A stretch of DNA of 64,000 nt. It comes from Flavimarina sp. Hel_I_48 (GTDB taxonomy: Bacteria; Bacteroidota; Bacteroidia; Flavobacteriales; Flavobacteriaceae). Made by a program: the position numbers and the translations under genes. Shown one piece after another: positions 27,401 to 36,819 of this stretch. The notes under the pieces were generated by a model. It saw only the letters and a list, made by a program, of their open reading frames with translations. It made no database searches and was not told the DNA's origin. The stretch spans positions 3,039,001 to 3,103,000 of the forward strand of contig NZ_JPOL01000002.1 in assembly GCF_000733945.1 (NCBI RefSeq), written 5' to 3'. How positions within the stretch are numbered: the stretch's first letter is position 1; the number at the start of each line of letters is the position of its first letter.

Positions 27401-28202
27401 ACAGCATTAACAAGAACCAGCTCACCACCGGTATCCCTTCTACCCAAAAAGAAGCGTAATAGCTGTTTTGATCTTTTCCTGAACAATAGATCGCTAGGGC
27501 GGTAACAGGTAATTGGAATCCCAGAAAGATCCAGTTAGTGCTATAACTTCCCATTAAATTGCTTCCAAGCGCAACCAATAAAAGAAAATAACCTATCATT
27601 TTTGTCTGTTTTACGCCCAATAATTGGGGTAAAGTGGCCAAATTTTTAGCATCAAAAGCTAAATCCCGAATCTCAAATGGGACAATCAGTGCGAGCACGA
27701 TTAGAAAACGCTGAACAAGCAAAACCAGTATTTCAACAGTCCAGTCTAAATTTGCAGCGACCTTGGGTAAATAAACCGTTGTCCCAGCCCAAACCCCAGC
27801 AATCACAAATACTTTAAGCGTGGGCGTGGTACGTAGGTTTTTTGCAGATGGAAAAAGCGGTACGGCATAAAAAAAAGTAAGTAATCCCAAGGGGACACAA
27901 GCCAGTACTATAGTCCATTTAATTTGAAACACAAAGTAAACGCAAGCCACAAAACTAAGTAATGAAAAAAGCTGAATTGTTTTAAGGGTAGAGGTAAGGC
28001 TTCGGTGATGAAGTTGTGCAATACCGGCATATTTCACAAAGTTATAACCTGTTATGGTCCCAAAAAATATAAAACCCAGCACGTCAGTTTCCGCAGGTAC
28101 GCCCAGTATCATACAGGTGCTTGCGGTAAAGGCAAGAACCGCAAGGGCAACATGAATACTACTGTTGATATAAAACCTAAAACATTCACGTAAAACGCCC
28201 AT
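27393..28202 (-). CDS. UbiA-like integral membrane prenyltransferase family protein
   Basis: 269 residues, with about eight hydrophobic helices. A D-x-x-x-x-D-like motif is seen in EIRDLAFDAKN, where UbiA enzymes carry their second Asp-rich Mg-diphosphate motif. The first Asp-rich motif is degenerate (GYNFVKYAG), so enzymatic activity is uncertain. The last 8 bp overlap the convergent anti-sigma gene. Its promoter element lies only 5 bp before the ATG. Confidence 0.7.
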   Translation of the reverse strand: MGVLRECFRFYINSSIHVALAVLAFTASTCMILGVPAETDVLGFIFFGTITGYNFVKYAGIAQLHHRSLTSTLKTIQLFSLLSFVACVYFVFQIKWTIVLACVPLGLLTFFYAVPLFPSAKNLRTTPTLKVFVIAGVWAGTTVYLPKVAANLDWTVEILVLLVQRFLIVLALIVPFEIRDLAFDAKNLATLPQLLGVKQTKMIGYFLLLVALGSNLMGSYSTNWIFLGFQLPVTALAIYCSGKDQNSYYASFWVEGIPVVSWFLLMLFT

Positions 28203-28206
28203 GATA

Positions 28207-28214
28207 CAAATGTA
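28207..28214 (-). promoter_or_regulatory. Putative -7 element abutting the UbiA-like ORF
   Basis: TACATTTG on the minus strand matches TAnnTTTG and ends 5 bp before the annotated ATG. If used, the mRNA would be leaderless or nearly so, or the true start is internal. Confidence 0.35.
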
Positions 28215-28289
28215 TTCTAAACTGTTGATAACTGCGTGAATTGTTTAAAAACTCCTCTTAAACAATGAACTTTATACTCTCCGAATCCT

Positions 28290-28297
28290 TAATTTTG
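28290..28297 (+). promoter_or_regulatory. Putative -7 element for gcvP
   Basis: TAATTTTG matches TAnnTTTG. Transcription near 28303 would begin after the ATG at 28265, so that ATG cannot be used from this promoter. This supports a start at 28307 or 28316. Confidence 0.45.
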
Positions 28298-28315
28298 CAG
28301 CCTAAAATGATAGCA

Positions 28316-31168
28316 ATGAGAACAGATGTTTTTGCCAAAAGGCATATAGGTCCCAGAGAGAATGAGCAGGAAGCTATGCTTAAGGCCATAGGGGCAGATT
28401 CCTTAGATCAATTGATTTATGAGACGCTTCCAGACGGAATTAAATTAGAGAGGCCGCTCAATCTGGAGCCAGCGCTTAATGAGTATGATTATGCGCGTCA
28501 TATTAGTGCGCTTGCGGCAAAAAATAAAGTGTATCAGTCGTACATAGGTCTGGGCTATCATGAGGCAAAAATACCTGCGGTAATACAACGCAACATTCTG
28601 GAGAATCCAGGCTGGTACACGGCATATACGCCGTATCAGGCAGAGATTGCCCAGGGCCGTTTAGAGGCTTTGCTCAACTTTCAAACCATGGTGAGCGACC
28701 TTACCGGGATGGAACTCGCAAATGCATCTTTGCTTGACGAGTCCACTGCGGCTGCTGAGGCTATGTCCCTTATCTTCTCCTTGCGTGACCGCGAACAGAA
28801 AAAAAACAATGTTGCTAAATTCTTTGTTTCCGACGAAATTTTACCACAAACCTTGAACGTGCTCAAAACCAGAGCGATTCCCGTAGGTATACAATTGGTT
28901 GTGGGAAATCATGAGGATTTTGACTTTTCCGCAGAATTCTGTGGTGCATTAGTGCAATATCCTGCTGCTACCGGTGAGATTTTTGACTATTCCGGGTTTA
29001 TTGCAAAAGCAAAAGAAAACAATATAAAAGTGGCCGTAGCGGCAGATATATTAAGTCTGGTTTCCCTTGAATCTCCAGGCAGTATGGGCGCAGATGTTGT
29101 TCTGGGCACCACACAGCGATTTGGTATACCTTTAGGTTACGGCGGTCCTCATGCTGCATTTTTTGCCACGCGTGATGAATACAAACGTAATATCCCCGGT
29201 AGGATCATTGGCGTGACAAAAGACAGGGATGGGAACCGTGCCCTGCGCATGGCGCTCCAGACTCGTGAGCAGCACATCAAACGGGATAAGGCAACGTCAA
29301 ATATTTGTACCGCACAGGTTTTGCTGGCAGTTATGGCCGGTATGTATGCCGTGTATCATGGGCCAAAGGGCATGAAGTACATTGCCAATAAAGTGCATAC
29401 CACGGCGGTGACTATCGCCGATTCTTTAGAGAAAATGGGCTATTATCAGCTTAATTCGGCATATTTTGATACGATTCGCATAAAAGCAGATGCTTCCGCA
29501 ATTAAGGCAATCGCCGAAAAGAACGAGATCAATTTCTACTTTCCAGATTCTGAAACGGTAAGTATTTCCGTTAACGAGACAACAGGCATAAAAGACATCA
29601 ATGCAATCCTTTCTGTTTTCGCCGATGCGAAGTCCAAAGATTTTGATGAAATCCAAGAATTGCTTACCCAAACAGCGATCCCCGAAAATTTAGCGCGATC
29701 AACTGATTTTATGACCAATCCGGTCTTTAACTCCTACCATTCGGAAACGGCGCTTATGCGTTATATCAAAAAACTGGAGCGTAAGGATCTATCCTTAAAC
29801 CACAGTATGATTTCCCTGGGTAGTTGTACCATGAAATTGAATGCAGCTTCAGAAATGTTGCCGCTAAGCGATGCGCGCTGGGGAAGTATTCATCCATTTG
29901 CTCCGGTAGACCAGGCCGCGGGATATCAGGAAGTACTTAGAAAATTAGAAGATCAACTCACCGAAATCACCGGTTTTGCTGGTACTTCGCTGCAACCCAA
30001 TTCTGGCGCGCAGGGAGAGTACGCGGGTCTCATGGTAATCAGGGCGTACCACGAATCGCGTAATGAATCGCACAGGAATATTTGTATAATCCCATCTTCT
30101 GCGCACGGTACGAATCCTGCGAGTGCGGTTATGGCGGGCATGCAGGTGATCGTTACAAAATCTACAGATCAGGGAAATATTGATGTGGATGATTTACGGG
30201 AAAAAGCGGAAAAACACAAAGATAACCTGGCAGCACTAATGGTGACTTACCCATCCACTCACGGGGTATATGAGTCGGCTATTCAGGAAATCACCGCTAT
30301 CATTCACGAGTTTGGCGGTCAGGTTTATATGGACGGTGCAAATATGAACGCGCAGGTAGGTTTGACAAATCCTGGGCGTATTGGCGCAGATGTGTGTCAC
30401 CTGAACCTGCACAAAACCTTTGCGATTCCCCACGGTGGCGGTGGACCTGGTGTTGGCCCTATCTGCGTTGCAAAACAACTTGTGCCCTTTTTACCTTCCA
30501 ATCCGGTTATCAAAACGGGTGGTGAACAGGCGATCACCGCTATTTCTTCAGCTCCCTGGGGTTCTGCATTGGTTTGTTTGATCAGTTATGGCTATATCAA
30601 AATGCTGGGCGAAGCCGGACTCAAAAAGTCTACACAAGTGGCGATCTTAAATGCAAATTATATCAAAGAGCGTTTGAAAGGTGCTTTTGAAGTGCTTTAT
30701 ACGGGAGAAAAAGGACGCGCCGCGCATGAGATGATCATTGATTGCAGACCGTTTAAAAATAATGGTATCGAAGTCGTTGATATTGCAAAACGTCTTATGG
30801 ATTATGGTTTTCATTCTCCCACGGTTTCTTTTCCAGTGGCGGGAACCATGATGATAGAACCTACCGAAAGTGAAGATCAGGCCGAACTGGACCGTTTTTG
30901 TGACGCGATGCTTTCCATCAAAAAAGAAATAGATGGCACTACCGCTGAAGATGATAATAACTTGCTGAAAAATGCACCCCACACGTTAAAAATGCTTACT
31001 GCCGAATCCTGGGATTTCCCTTACAGCAGAGAACAAGCCGCATTTCCGTTGGATTTTGTAACAGATAATAAATTTTGGCCCAGTGTGCGCCGTGTTGACG
31101 ACGCTTACGGTGATAGAAACTTAATCTGTACTTGTGCTCCTATTGAAGAATATATGGAAGAAGCTTAA
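28316..31168 (+). CDS. gcvP: Glycine dehydrogenase (decarboxylating), P-protein
   Basis: 950 residues from the ATG at 28316 (MRTDVFAKRHIGPRE), the usual N-terminus of the family; earlier ATGs at 28307 and 28265 are open. This is the single-chain form with both homologous halves. The PLP-binding lysine is K700 in HLNLHKTF, followed by the Gly-rich loop HGGGGPGVGP. It decarboxylates glycine and passes the aminomethyl group to lipoyl GcvH; no other gcv gene is in the window. A large palindromic repeat follows directly. Confidence 0.95.
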   Translation: MRTDVFAKRHIGPRENEQEAMLKAIGADSLDQLIYETLPDGIKLERPLNLEPALNEYDYARHISALAAKNKVYQSYIGLGYHEAKIPAVIQRNILENPGWYTAYTPYQAEIAQGRLEALLNFQTMVSDLTGMELANASLLDESTAAAEAMSLIFSLRDREQKKNNVAKFFVSDEILPQTLNVLKTRAIPVGIQLVVGNHEDFDFSAEFCGALVQYPAATGEIFDYSGFIAKAKENNIKVAVAADILSLVSLESPGSMGADVVLGTTQRFGIPLGYGGPHAAFFATRDEYKRNIPGRIIGVTKDRDGNRALRMALQTREQHIKRDKATSNICTAQVLLAVMAGMYAVYHGPKGMKYIANKVHTTAVTIADSLEKMGYYQLNSAYFDTIRIKADASAIKAIAEKNEINFYFPDSETVSISVNETTGIKDINAILSVFADAKSKDFDEIQELLTQTAIPENLARSTDFMTNPVFNSYHSETALMRYIKKLERKDLSLNHSMISLGSCTMKLNAASEMLPLSDARWGSIHPFAPVDQAAGYQEVLRKLEDQLTEITGFAGTSLQPNSGAQGEYAGLMVIRAYHESRNESHRNICIIPSSAHGTNPASAVMAGMQVIVTKSTDQGNIDVDDLREKAEKHKDNLAALMVTYPSTHGVYESAIQEITAIIHEFGGQVYMDGANMNAQVGLTNPGRIGADVCHLNLHKTFAIPHGGGGPGVGPICVAKQLVPFLPSNPVIKTGGEQAITAISSAPWGSALVCLISYGYIKMLGEAGLKKSTQVAILNANYIKERLKGAFEVLYTGEKGRAAHEMIIDCRPFKNNGIEVVDIAKRLMDYGFHSPTVSFPVAGTMMIEPTESEDQAELDRFCDAMLSIKKEIDGTTAEDDNNLLKNAPHTLKMLTAESWDFPYSREQAAFPLDFVTDNKFWPSVRRVDDAYGDRNLICTCAPIEEYMEEA

Positions 31169-31171
31169 AGG

Positions 31172-31363
31172 TCCCCACCCGGCCTCCCCAAAGGGGAGGG
31201 GTTAAAACTCTTTCTAAAAGTAGAGCACTTTTACTCTTTTAGATAATGTTTAAAACCTCTGATTTACATAGAAAAACAACCGTTTTTCCATGTAAATCAG
31301 AGGTTTTTTTGAGTAAACCCCTCCCCTTCGGGGAGGTTGGGAGGGGATTTATTGGGAGGGGAT
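31172..31363. repeat. Nested palindromic repeat between gcvP and the ABC permease
   Basis: Outer arms 31172-31203 and 31316-31347 are inverted copies (TCCCCnCCCnnCCTCCCC, then AAGGGGAGGGGTT). Each arm itself folds on a 7-bp stem, CCTCCCC/GGGGAGG, with a 3-nt loop. A central long hairpin sits between them. The right arm is followed by a 12-bp direct duplication of TTGGGAGGGGAT (31337-31348 and 31352-31363), whose second copy runs into the permease stop codon. G/C-rich arms of this kind stand out sharply from the A/T-rich intergenic DNA here and look like a dispersed palindromic element; no second copy is in this window. Confidence 0.8.
31252..31307. terminator. Long bidirectional terminator hairpin
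   Basis: 26-nt arms 31252-31277 and 31282-31307 pair with one mismatch (A31270 opposite C31289) around an AACC loop. The right arm ends in a T7 run on the plus strand, and the left arm provides A4 for the other strand. It separates convergent gcvP and the ABC permease gene. Confidence 0.8.
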
Positions 31364-33915
31364 CATTGCTTCCGTAGAACCTGCAACGGCGGACTTTTAA
31401 TCACCCCAATACTACTACCCAATCCTATGGCCATGACAAGGATAACAATTAGCGGAAAAAGCACTAAAAATGGCCAAATAGATGGTAAAAACGGAGTATC
31501 GAAAACGATCCACGTTAAAAGTTGGCTGCTTATCAGAGACAATAAAATACCAGATATCGCGCCAAGTGCTCCCAGATAAAAATATTCCAGGGCGAGAATT
31601 TTTAGTATTTGCTTACTTCGCGCGCCGAGTGTTCTGAGCAGTACACTTTCTTTGATGCGCTGGTATTTGCTCGTTCGTACAGCGCCCAGTAGGACAATAA
31701 TTCCGGTAAGGATACTGAAAAACGCCATAAAATTGATAATCAGCGTGATTTTGTTCAGGATATCTTCCACGACCGTAAGTAATTGCCTGAGATCAAGAAT
31801 GGAAACATTGGGGAACAAGCGCACCAGTTGTCTTTGTAGCTTTGCGGAAGCACTTGCATCTGGAGCTTTTGTCGTAAGCACACCAAATTGCGGGGCATCT
31901 TCAAGAACACCTTTTGGAAAAACAATGGAAAAATTGAGCTGCAACCTGCTCCAGTCTACCATACGTATACTCCCTATTTCGGTTGCTAGAAGTACGCCCT
32001 GTACGTTAAAAGTCACTTTATCGCCCAGTTTTACATTGGCATCATCGGCAAAATTAGAACTTACAGATATAGGCACCGGCCGCTTGCCGTTTTTCAAACT
32101 TTTGGTTAAGGTACCTTCATTCAGACTTTCTGAAGCTATTAGCGAATCGCGGTAGGTAACCCGAAATTCATGGGACAAAATCCAGCCATTTACGCGCGAA
32201 CTGGTGTCTTGTTTTATCTGATTGACACTCTTTCCATTTATTTCCTGAACGCGCATACTCACAATGGGAATACTGCTGAGCACCGGAAGGGCCTGCCCCT
32301 TAACTGTGGCAGCAACCGAATCTACCTGCTCCCGCTGAATGTCAAGCATGATGATGTTTGGGCTGTTCTCATTGGATTCTAAATTGGCCTGCGCGAGCAA
32401 TAAATCTTTAGTAAAATACAACGTACTGATCAAAAAAGAACCGACTCCAATGGCCAGAATAAGAGTAAGCGTCTGGTTCTGCGGCCGGAATAAATTTAAT
32501 AAGCTTTGCCGTGGTTCAAAATTCCACGAAGTGGGAAAATTACTTTTAATGAGCTTGATAAAGAGGGCGGCAATGCCAGTGAGCAACGCAAAGGTTACTA
32601 AAACACCACCCACAAAAGAGAGCGCATATTTCCAGTTTTCAAGCAGCCAAAAGGAGAAAAGAAGAATAAAAACCACAATGGCCACTCCCACTAAAAAAGC
32701 GGCACGTTTTGAGTTTGTATTCGTTTTAGTCTGTACTCGTAGTGCCTGCAAAGGAGAAACATACAAGGTGCTCATTAAAGGATAAAGGGCAAAAAGAACA
32801 GACATAATTACCCCTAGCACGACACCGCCTATAATGATCTGGGGAGCCAAAGCAACCTGAACATCCACGGGTAAAAAATCCCGTAAAAGAATAGGGAAAA
32901 GCTGCTGGAGTAAGAGTCCGGCGATGGTTCCCAGAATTCCACCTAAAAGCCCCATACCGGCAATTTGCACCAGATAGATCATAAAAGTCTGGCGGCGGGA
33001 AGCACCTATACATTTCAGGACCGCCACAGAACGCAGTTTTTCCTTGATATAAATATGTATGGCGCTGGCGATACCCACACAACCCAGTAAAAGCGCAACA
33101 AAAGCAACCAGGTTTAAAAACCTTCCAAAATTCTCATACCGTCTGCCCAGCCGCTCACTTGTGGAAACATGCGTGTCCAGATCAGCTTCATTTTTGTCCA
33201 GTATGGGATCGAGCGCCTGCTCGAGTTGCTCCATGTCCTGATTTGCAGGTGCAACAAAATAATACTCATAATTGATACGACTACCGGTTTGTACCAGTCC
33301 GCTTTCTTCAATAAAGGAATAGGGAATGACCACTGGCGGCGCTACAGAACTAAAAATAGCATTACTTCCCGGCAGTGATTTTAAAGAACCGGCGATGGGC
33401 AGCGTGATGTTGCCCACTTTTATACTGTCGCCGGGTTTGAGTCCCAGTTGTAGCATAACCGTAGCATCCACCAGAGCGCTGTTTGTTTGTTGAAAATCTG
33501 CCGCGGCAGAAACCGGTTCGGTATCCATGGTTCCATAAAAAGGGAATCCACCAGTTATACCGCGAATCTGCATGAGTTTTGTACCTTCGGAAGAAGAAAA
33601 AGCGGCCATGGAGGCAAAACTTATTTCTTTCGCCCGGGCGCCACCCAGCGAATCCATGAGCTTTACAACTTTTTCATTGACAGGGCTGTCACTGTCAATC
33701 TTATAATCTGCACCCATAAGGGATTTAGACTGAAGGGCGATATTTTTCTTCAGCGTATCACCAAAAGACTGAATGGAAACTACTGCAGCGATCCCCAGAA
33801 TAATGGAAGCCATGAAAAGGATCAGTTTCTTTATGCTGGCACGGCCATCGCGCCAGGCCATTTTAAAGATCCACCCCAGGCCGGGTTGTGTTCGTCTTTG
33901 GTCTGTATTTTTCAA
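31363..33915 (-). CDS. FtsX-family ABC transporter permease, YbbP-type
   Basis: 850 residues. One N-terminal helix is followed by an extracytoplasmic domain, then three helices around 270-400, a pair near 410-460, a helix near 490, a second extracytoplasmic domain, and three C-terminal helices (FtsX repeat). This 8-10 helix double-FtsX plan is that of YbbP/LolCE-like permeases that work mechanically on the periplasmic side. Partner of the ATPase gene, with which it shares a 4-bp ATGA overlap. The C-terminal codons abut the palindromic repeat. Confidence 0.9.
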   Translation of the reverse strand: MKNTDQRRTQPGLGWIFKMAWRDGRASIKKLILFMASIILGIAAVVSIQSFGDTLKKNIALQSKSLMGADYKIDSDSPVNEKVVKLMDSLGGARAKEISFASMAAFSSSEGTKLMQIRGITGGFPFYGTMDTEPVSAAADFQQTNSALVDATVMLQLGLKPGDSIKVGNITLPIAGSLKSLPGSNAIFSSVAPPVVIPYSFIEESGLVQTGSRINYEYYFVAPANQDMEQLEQALDPILDKNEADLDTHVSTSERLGRRYENFGRFLNLVAFVALLLGCVGIASAIHIYIKEKLRSVAVLKCIGASRRQTFMIYLVQIAGMGLLGGILGTIAGLLLQQLFPILLRDFLPVDVQVALAPQIIIGGVVLGVIMSVLFALYPLMSTLYVSPLQALRVQTKTNTNSKRAAFLVGVAIVVFILLFSFWLLENWKYALSFVGGVLVTFALLTGIAALFIKLIKSNFPTSWNFEPRQSLLNLFRPQNQTLTLILAIGVGSFLISTLYFTKDLLLAQANLESNENSPNIIMLDIQREQVDSVAATVKGQALPVLSSIPIVSMRVQEINGKSVNQIKQDTSSRVNGWILSHEFRVTYRDSLIASESLNEGTLTKSLKNGKRPVPISVSSNFADDANVKLGDKVTFNVQGVLLATEIGSIRMVDWSRLQLNFSIVFPKGVLEDAPQFGVLTTKAPDASASAKLQRQLVRLFPNVSILDLRQLLTVVEDILNKITLIINFMAFFSILTGIIVLLGAVRTSKYQRIKESVLLRTLGARSKQILKILALEYFYLGALGAISGILLSLISSQLLTWIVFDTPFLPSIWPFLVLFPLIVILVMAIGLGSSIGVIKSPPLQVLRKQ

Positions 33916-34598
33916 ACTAGGGAATTTTCGGTAGAAACTATTTTTCCGCCTTTTAATTTAAGAATCCGTTGAGTTAGGGCTGCGAGTTCATTATCATGCG
34001 TGACGATGACCAGGGTGGTTCCCTGATCTTTATTGAGCGCAAAAAGAAGTTCGATAACTTTTTCGCCTGTTTCCGCATCCATGTTACCGGTAGGTTCATC
34101 AGCAAACAGGATCGAAGGTTTATTGGAAAACGCCCGTGCCAATGCCACACGCTGTTGTTCCCCGCCCGAAAGCTGGGAAGGATAATGGTTAAAACGGTCA
34201 CCCAAACCCACTTTTTCAAGCAGTTCTTTACTAATTTGAGCTGCTTTTTTATCGCCCTGTAATTCTAACGGAACAGCAACATTTTCAAGCGCGGTCAGGG
34301 TGGGCAGCAATTGAAAATCCTGAAAGACAAAACCCACTTTTTCATTGCGCAAACGTGCCCTTCCGTCTTCATCCAGGTTGTTCATAGAAGTACCGCAAAG
34401 GCTAATATTCCCGCTATCTGGGTGGTCAAGGCCGGCGCAAAGACCAAGCAATGTAGTTTTACCGCTCCCGGACGGTCCCACTATTGAAAAAGTTTCCCGT
34501 TCCTCTATGCTAAAGGAAATATCGTGTAATACCGTAAGCTTTTTGGAACCATTGGTATAGCCTTTCTCCAAGTGCTCAACGTTTAATATCTTTGCCAT
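33912..34598 (-). CDS. ABC transporter ATP-binding protein, YbbA/LolD-type
   Basis: 228 residues. Walker [11 protein letters not shown]-loop [17 protein letters not shown], signature [14 protein letters not shown], Walker [14 protein letters not shown]-loop VTHD. The MacB/LolD-type ATPase pairs with the FtsX permease downstream. The pair is divergent from a TesA-like esterase, the same order as ybbP-ybbA/tesA in E. coli, which supports the YbbAP assignment over LolCDE. Confidence 0.92.
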   Translation of the reverse strand: MAKILNVEHLEKGYTNGSKKLTVLHDISFSIEERETFSIVGPSGSGKTTLLGLCAGLDHPDSGNISLCGTSMNNLDEDGRARLRNEKVGFVFQDFQLLPTLTALENVAVPLELQGDKKAAQISKELLEKVGLGDRFNHYPSQLSGGEQQRVALARAFSNKPSILFADEPTGNMDAETGEKVIELLFALNKDQGTTLVIVTHDNELAALTQRILKLKGGKIVSTENSLV

Positions 34599-34670
34599 CG
34601 TACTGTTCGTGTAATTTAGATCCTAAAAAGACAAAATACCGAATCGCTTTTAATTTAAACCCGTATCGCC

Positions 34671-35369
34671 GTGAAGAGCCTGTTAATGTTTTGTTGTTTT
34701 TTAGTGCTTACCTTTTTCGGTTCCTGTAAGGACAAAACGCCATCTGCCGCCAGCGCAAAACCAGAGCAATCCCAGGAAGAGTCAGCAGCTGCCACGGAAA
34801 ACGATACAACTTCCGGATCTATTCTTTTTTTTGGCGATAGCCTTACCGCGGGCTACGGCCTTGATGACACGGAAGATGCGTTTCCCGCGCGTATTCAGCA
34901 GAAACTGGATTCTTTGGGGCTGAATTATAATGCCATCAACGCCGGGGTAAGTGGGGAAACCACTGCTGGAGGCAAAAACAGGATCAGCTGGGTGCTCAAA
35001 CAAAATGTGGATATTTTTGTTTTGGAACTTGGTGCCAATGACGGTTTGCGCGGTATTCCGTTAACAGAGACCAGGCAAAACCTGCAGGCCATTATAGATA
35101 CAGTGCATACGAAAAACCCAAATACGCAGATCGTACTTGCCGGGATGCAACTTCCGCCCAACTTAGGCCGGGAATACACTACAGAATTCAAAAATATTTT
35201 TCCCGAGTTGGCCGAAAAGAACAATGCGAAACTAATCCCTTTTTTACTCACAGACGTAGCCGGAGTTCCTGAACTGAACCAGGGCGATGGTATTCATCCC
35301 ATCGTAAAAGGCCAAAAAATCGTGGCAGAAAACGTGTGGAATATCCTAGCACCATTGGTGAGAAAATAG
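34671..35369 (+). CDS. TesA-like SGNH (GDSL) esterase/lysophospholipase, lipoprotein
   Basis: 232 residues from a GTG at 34671. Lipobox FFGSC (Cys19), then a low-complexity Ala/Ser/Glu spacer to residue 50. SGNH blocks: nucleophile Ser in FFGDSLTAGYGL, Gly in GVSGET, Asn in GANDGLRG, and Asp/His in GDGIHP. It hydrolyses acyl esters or thioesters in the periplasm, here tethered as a lipoprotein rather than soluble as in E. coli TesA. Divergent from the YbbAP transporter genes, a conserved neighbourhood. Confidence 0.92.
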   Translation: MKSLLMFCCFLVLTFFGSCKDKTPSAASAKPEQSQEESAAATENDTTSGSILFFGDSLTAGYGLDDTEDAFPARIQQKLDSLGLNYNAINAGVSGETTAGGKNRISWVLKQNVDIFVLELGANDGLRGIPLTETRQNLQAIIDTVHTKNPNTQIVLAGMQLPPNLGREYTTEFKNIFPELAEKNNAKLIPFLLTDVAGVPELNQGDGIHPIVKGQKIVAENVWNILAPLVRK

Positions 35370-35406
35370 CTTTTTTGACCTAAAATCGGCCTTTTTTGAC
35401 CCAAAA
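35370..35406 (+). repeat. Two 16-bp direct repeats between tesA-like and dipeptidase genes
   Basis: CTTTTTTGACCTAAAA (35370-35385) recurs as CTTTTTTGACCCAAAA (35391-35406) with one difference and a 21-bp period, starting right after the tesA-like stop and ending 23 bp before the dipeptidase ATG. It could be a tandem operator, or chance in an A/T-rich gap. Confidence 0.5.
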
Positions 35407-35429
35407 ACAATCTTATAAACAACCAAATT

Positions 35430-36755
35430 ATGAACCGAAAAATTACTAAATACACCTTTTTATTGCTCTTTTTAGCCGTTTTTTTAAATTCTTGTCAGGA
35501 AAAAGATAAAAAACAGGAGATGGCAATGACCGATGAAGATCTTACTAAAAAAGCACAGCAAATTCAGGACAATGTCATTACACTCGACACGCATAATGAT
35601 TTTAATGTCGCAAACTTTACAGATTCAATAAACTATACGCAGGATCTGGAAACACAGGTAAATTTACCAAAAATGAAATCCGGCGGCCTGGATGTATCCT
35701 GGCTTATCGTGTATACCGGTCAGGATTCACTAAACGAAGCTGGTTATGAAAAAGCATATGAAAATGCAATGTCAAAGTTTAAAGCCATTCACCATCTGGT
35801 AGAGGATATTGCGCCAGACCAGATTGCACTCGCAACCACTTCAGAAGAAGTAAGAAGGATTCATGCAGAAGGTAAAAAGGTAGCTATGATAGGCGTAGAA
35901 AACGCTTATCCTATAGGCGAGGATATAAGCAACGTACAAAAATTCTACGATCTGGGCGCCCGCTATATGTCGCTTGCGCACAATGGCCACAGCCAGCTGA
36001 GCGATAGCAATACGGGTGAAGCAGACAGCATTTGGCTTCATAATGGTCTTAGCGACATGGGCCGTGAAGTGGTCAAGAAAATGAATGAACTAGGGATGAT
36101 GATAGACGTTTCGCATCCTTCTAAAGAAGCGATGCGCCAAATGATCGAACTTACCAAAGCACCCATCATTGCTTCCCATTCTTCAGCACGAGCAATGAGC
36201 GAACACAGTAGAAATCTGGACGACGAGCAGTTAAAATGGATGAAAGAAAATGGCGGGGTGGTGCAAACCGTAGCCTTCAAGAGCTATTTAAACAAGGATA
36301 AAAATGATGCAAGGGAAAAAGCACGAAAAGAACTTGGCCTAAAACTATTAGATTCTATGGGAATAACCTACATAGATGAAGACACGTTACCTCAATTATC
36401 TGACAAGGAACAGGAGGCTTACAATGAGAAAATAAAGTCCATGGCACCTATACTTGAGGAAAAAATGAACATGGATAGTTTGCCACCTGCGGTAAATGTT
36501 CAGGATTTTGTTGATCATATTGACTATCTCGTAGAAAAACTGGGGATAGATCATGTGGGCATTAGTAGCGATTTTGACGGTGGCGGTGGTGTAGAAGGTT
36601 GGAATGATGCCTCGGAAACATTAAATGTGACCAAAGAACTGGTACGCCGCGGCTATACTGAAGAAGAAATAGGAAAGTTTTGGAGCGGTAACCTCTTGCG
36701 TGTACTCGATGAAGTTCAGGAAGTTGCCCAGCGCCTGAAAAGTGAAACAAAATAG
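35430..36755 (+). CDS. Membrane dipeptidase (peptidase M19), lipoprotein
   Basis: 441 residues with lipobox LNSC (Cys22). M19 zinc-site motifs: H-N-D in TLDTHNDFN, bridging Glu in MIGVENAYP, His in IDVSHPS, His in IASHSSARA, and Asp in ISSDFDGGGG. Renal-dipeptidase-type enzymes cleave dipeptides including D-amino-acid ones; tethering suggests a periplasmic scavenging role. It follows the tesA-like gene by 60 bp, with the direct repeats in the gap. Confidence 0.92.
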   Translation: MNRKITKYTFLLLFLAVFLNSCQEKDKKQEMAMTDEDLTKKAQQIQDNVITLDTHNDFNVANFTDSINYTQDLETQVNLPKMKSGGLDVSWLIVYTGQDSLNEAGYEKAYENAMSKFKAIHHLVEDIAPDQIALATTSEEVRRIHAEGKKVAMIGVENAYPIGEDISNVQKFYDLGARYMSLAHNGHSQLSDSNTGEADSIWLHNGLSDMGREVVKKMNELGMMIDVSHPSKEAMRQMIELTKAPIIASHSSARAMSEHSRNLDDEQLKWMKENGGVVQTVAFKSYLNKDKNDAREKARKELGLKLLDSMGITYIDEDTLPQLSDKEQEAYNEKIKSMAPILEEKMNMDSLPPAVNVQDFVDHIDYLVEKLGIDHVGISSDFDGGGGVEGWNDASETLNVTKELVRRGYTEEEIGKFWSGNLLRVLDEVQEVAQRLKSETK

Positions 36756-36819
36756 AGGATAACAAAAAACGGGGTAAAACGTTTAAATAATGCCTATTTT
36801 CACCAAATATTGAAGAAAT

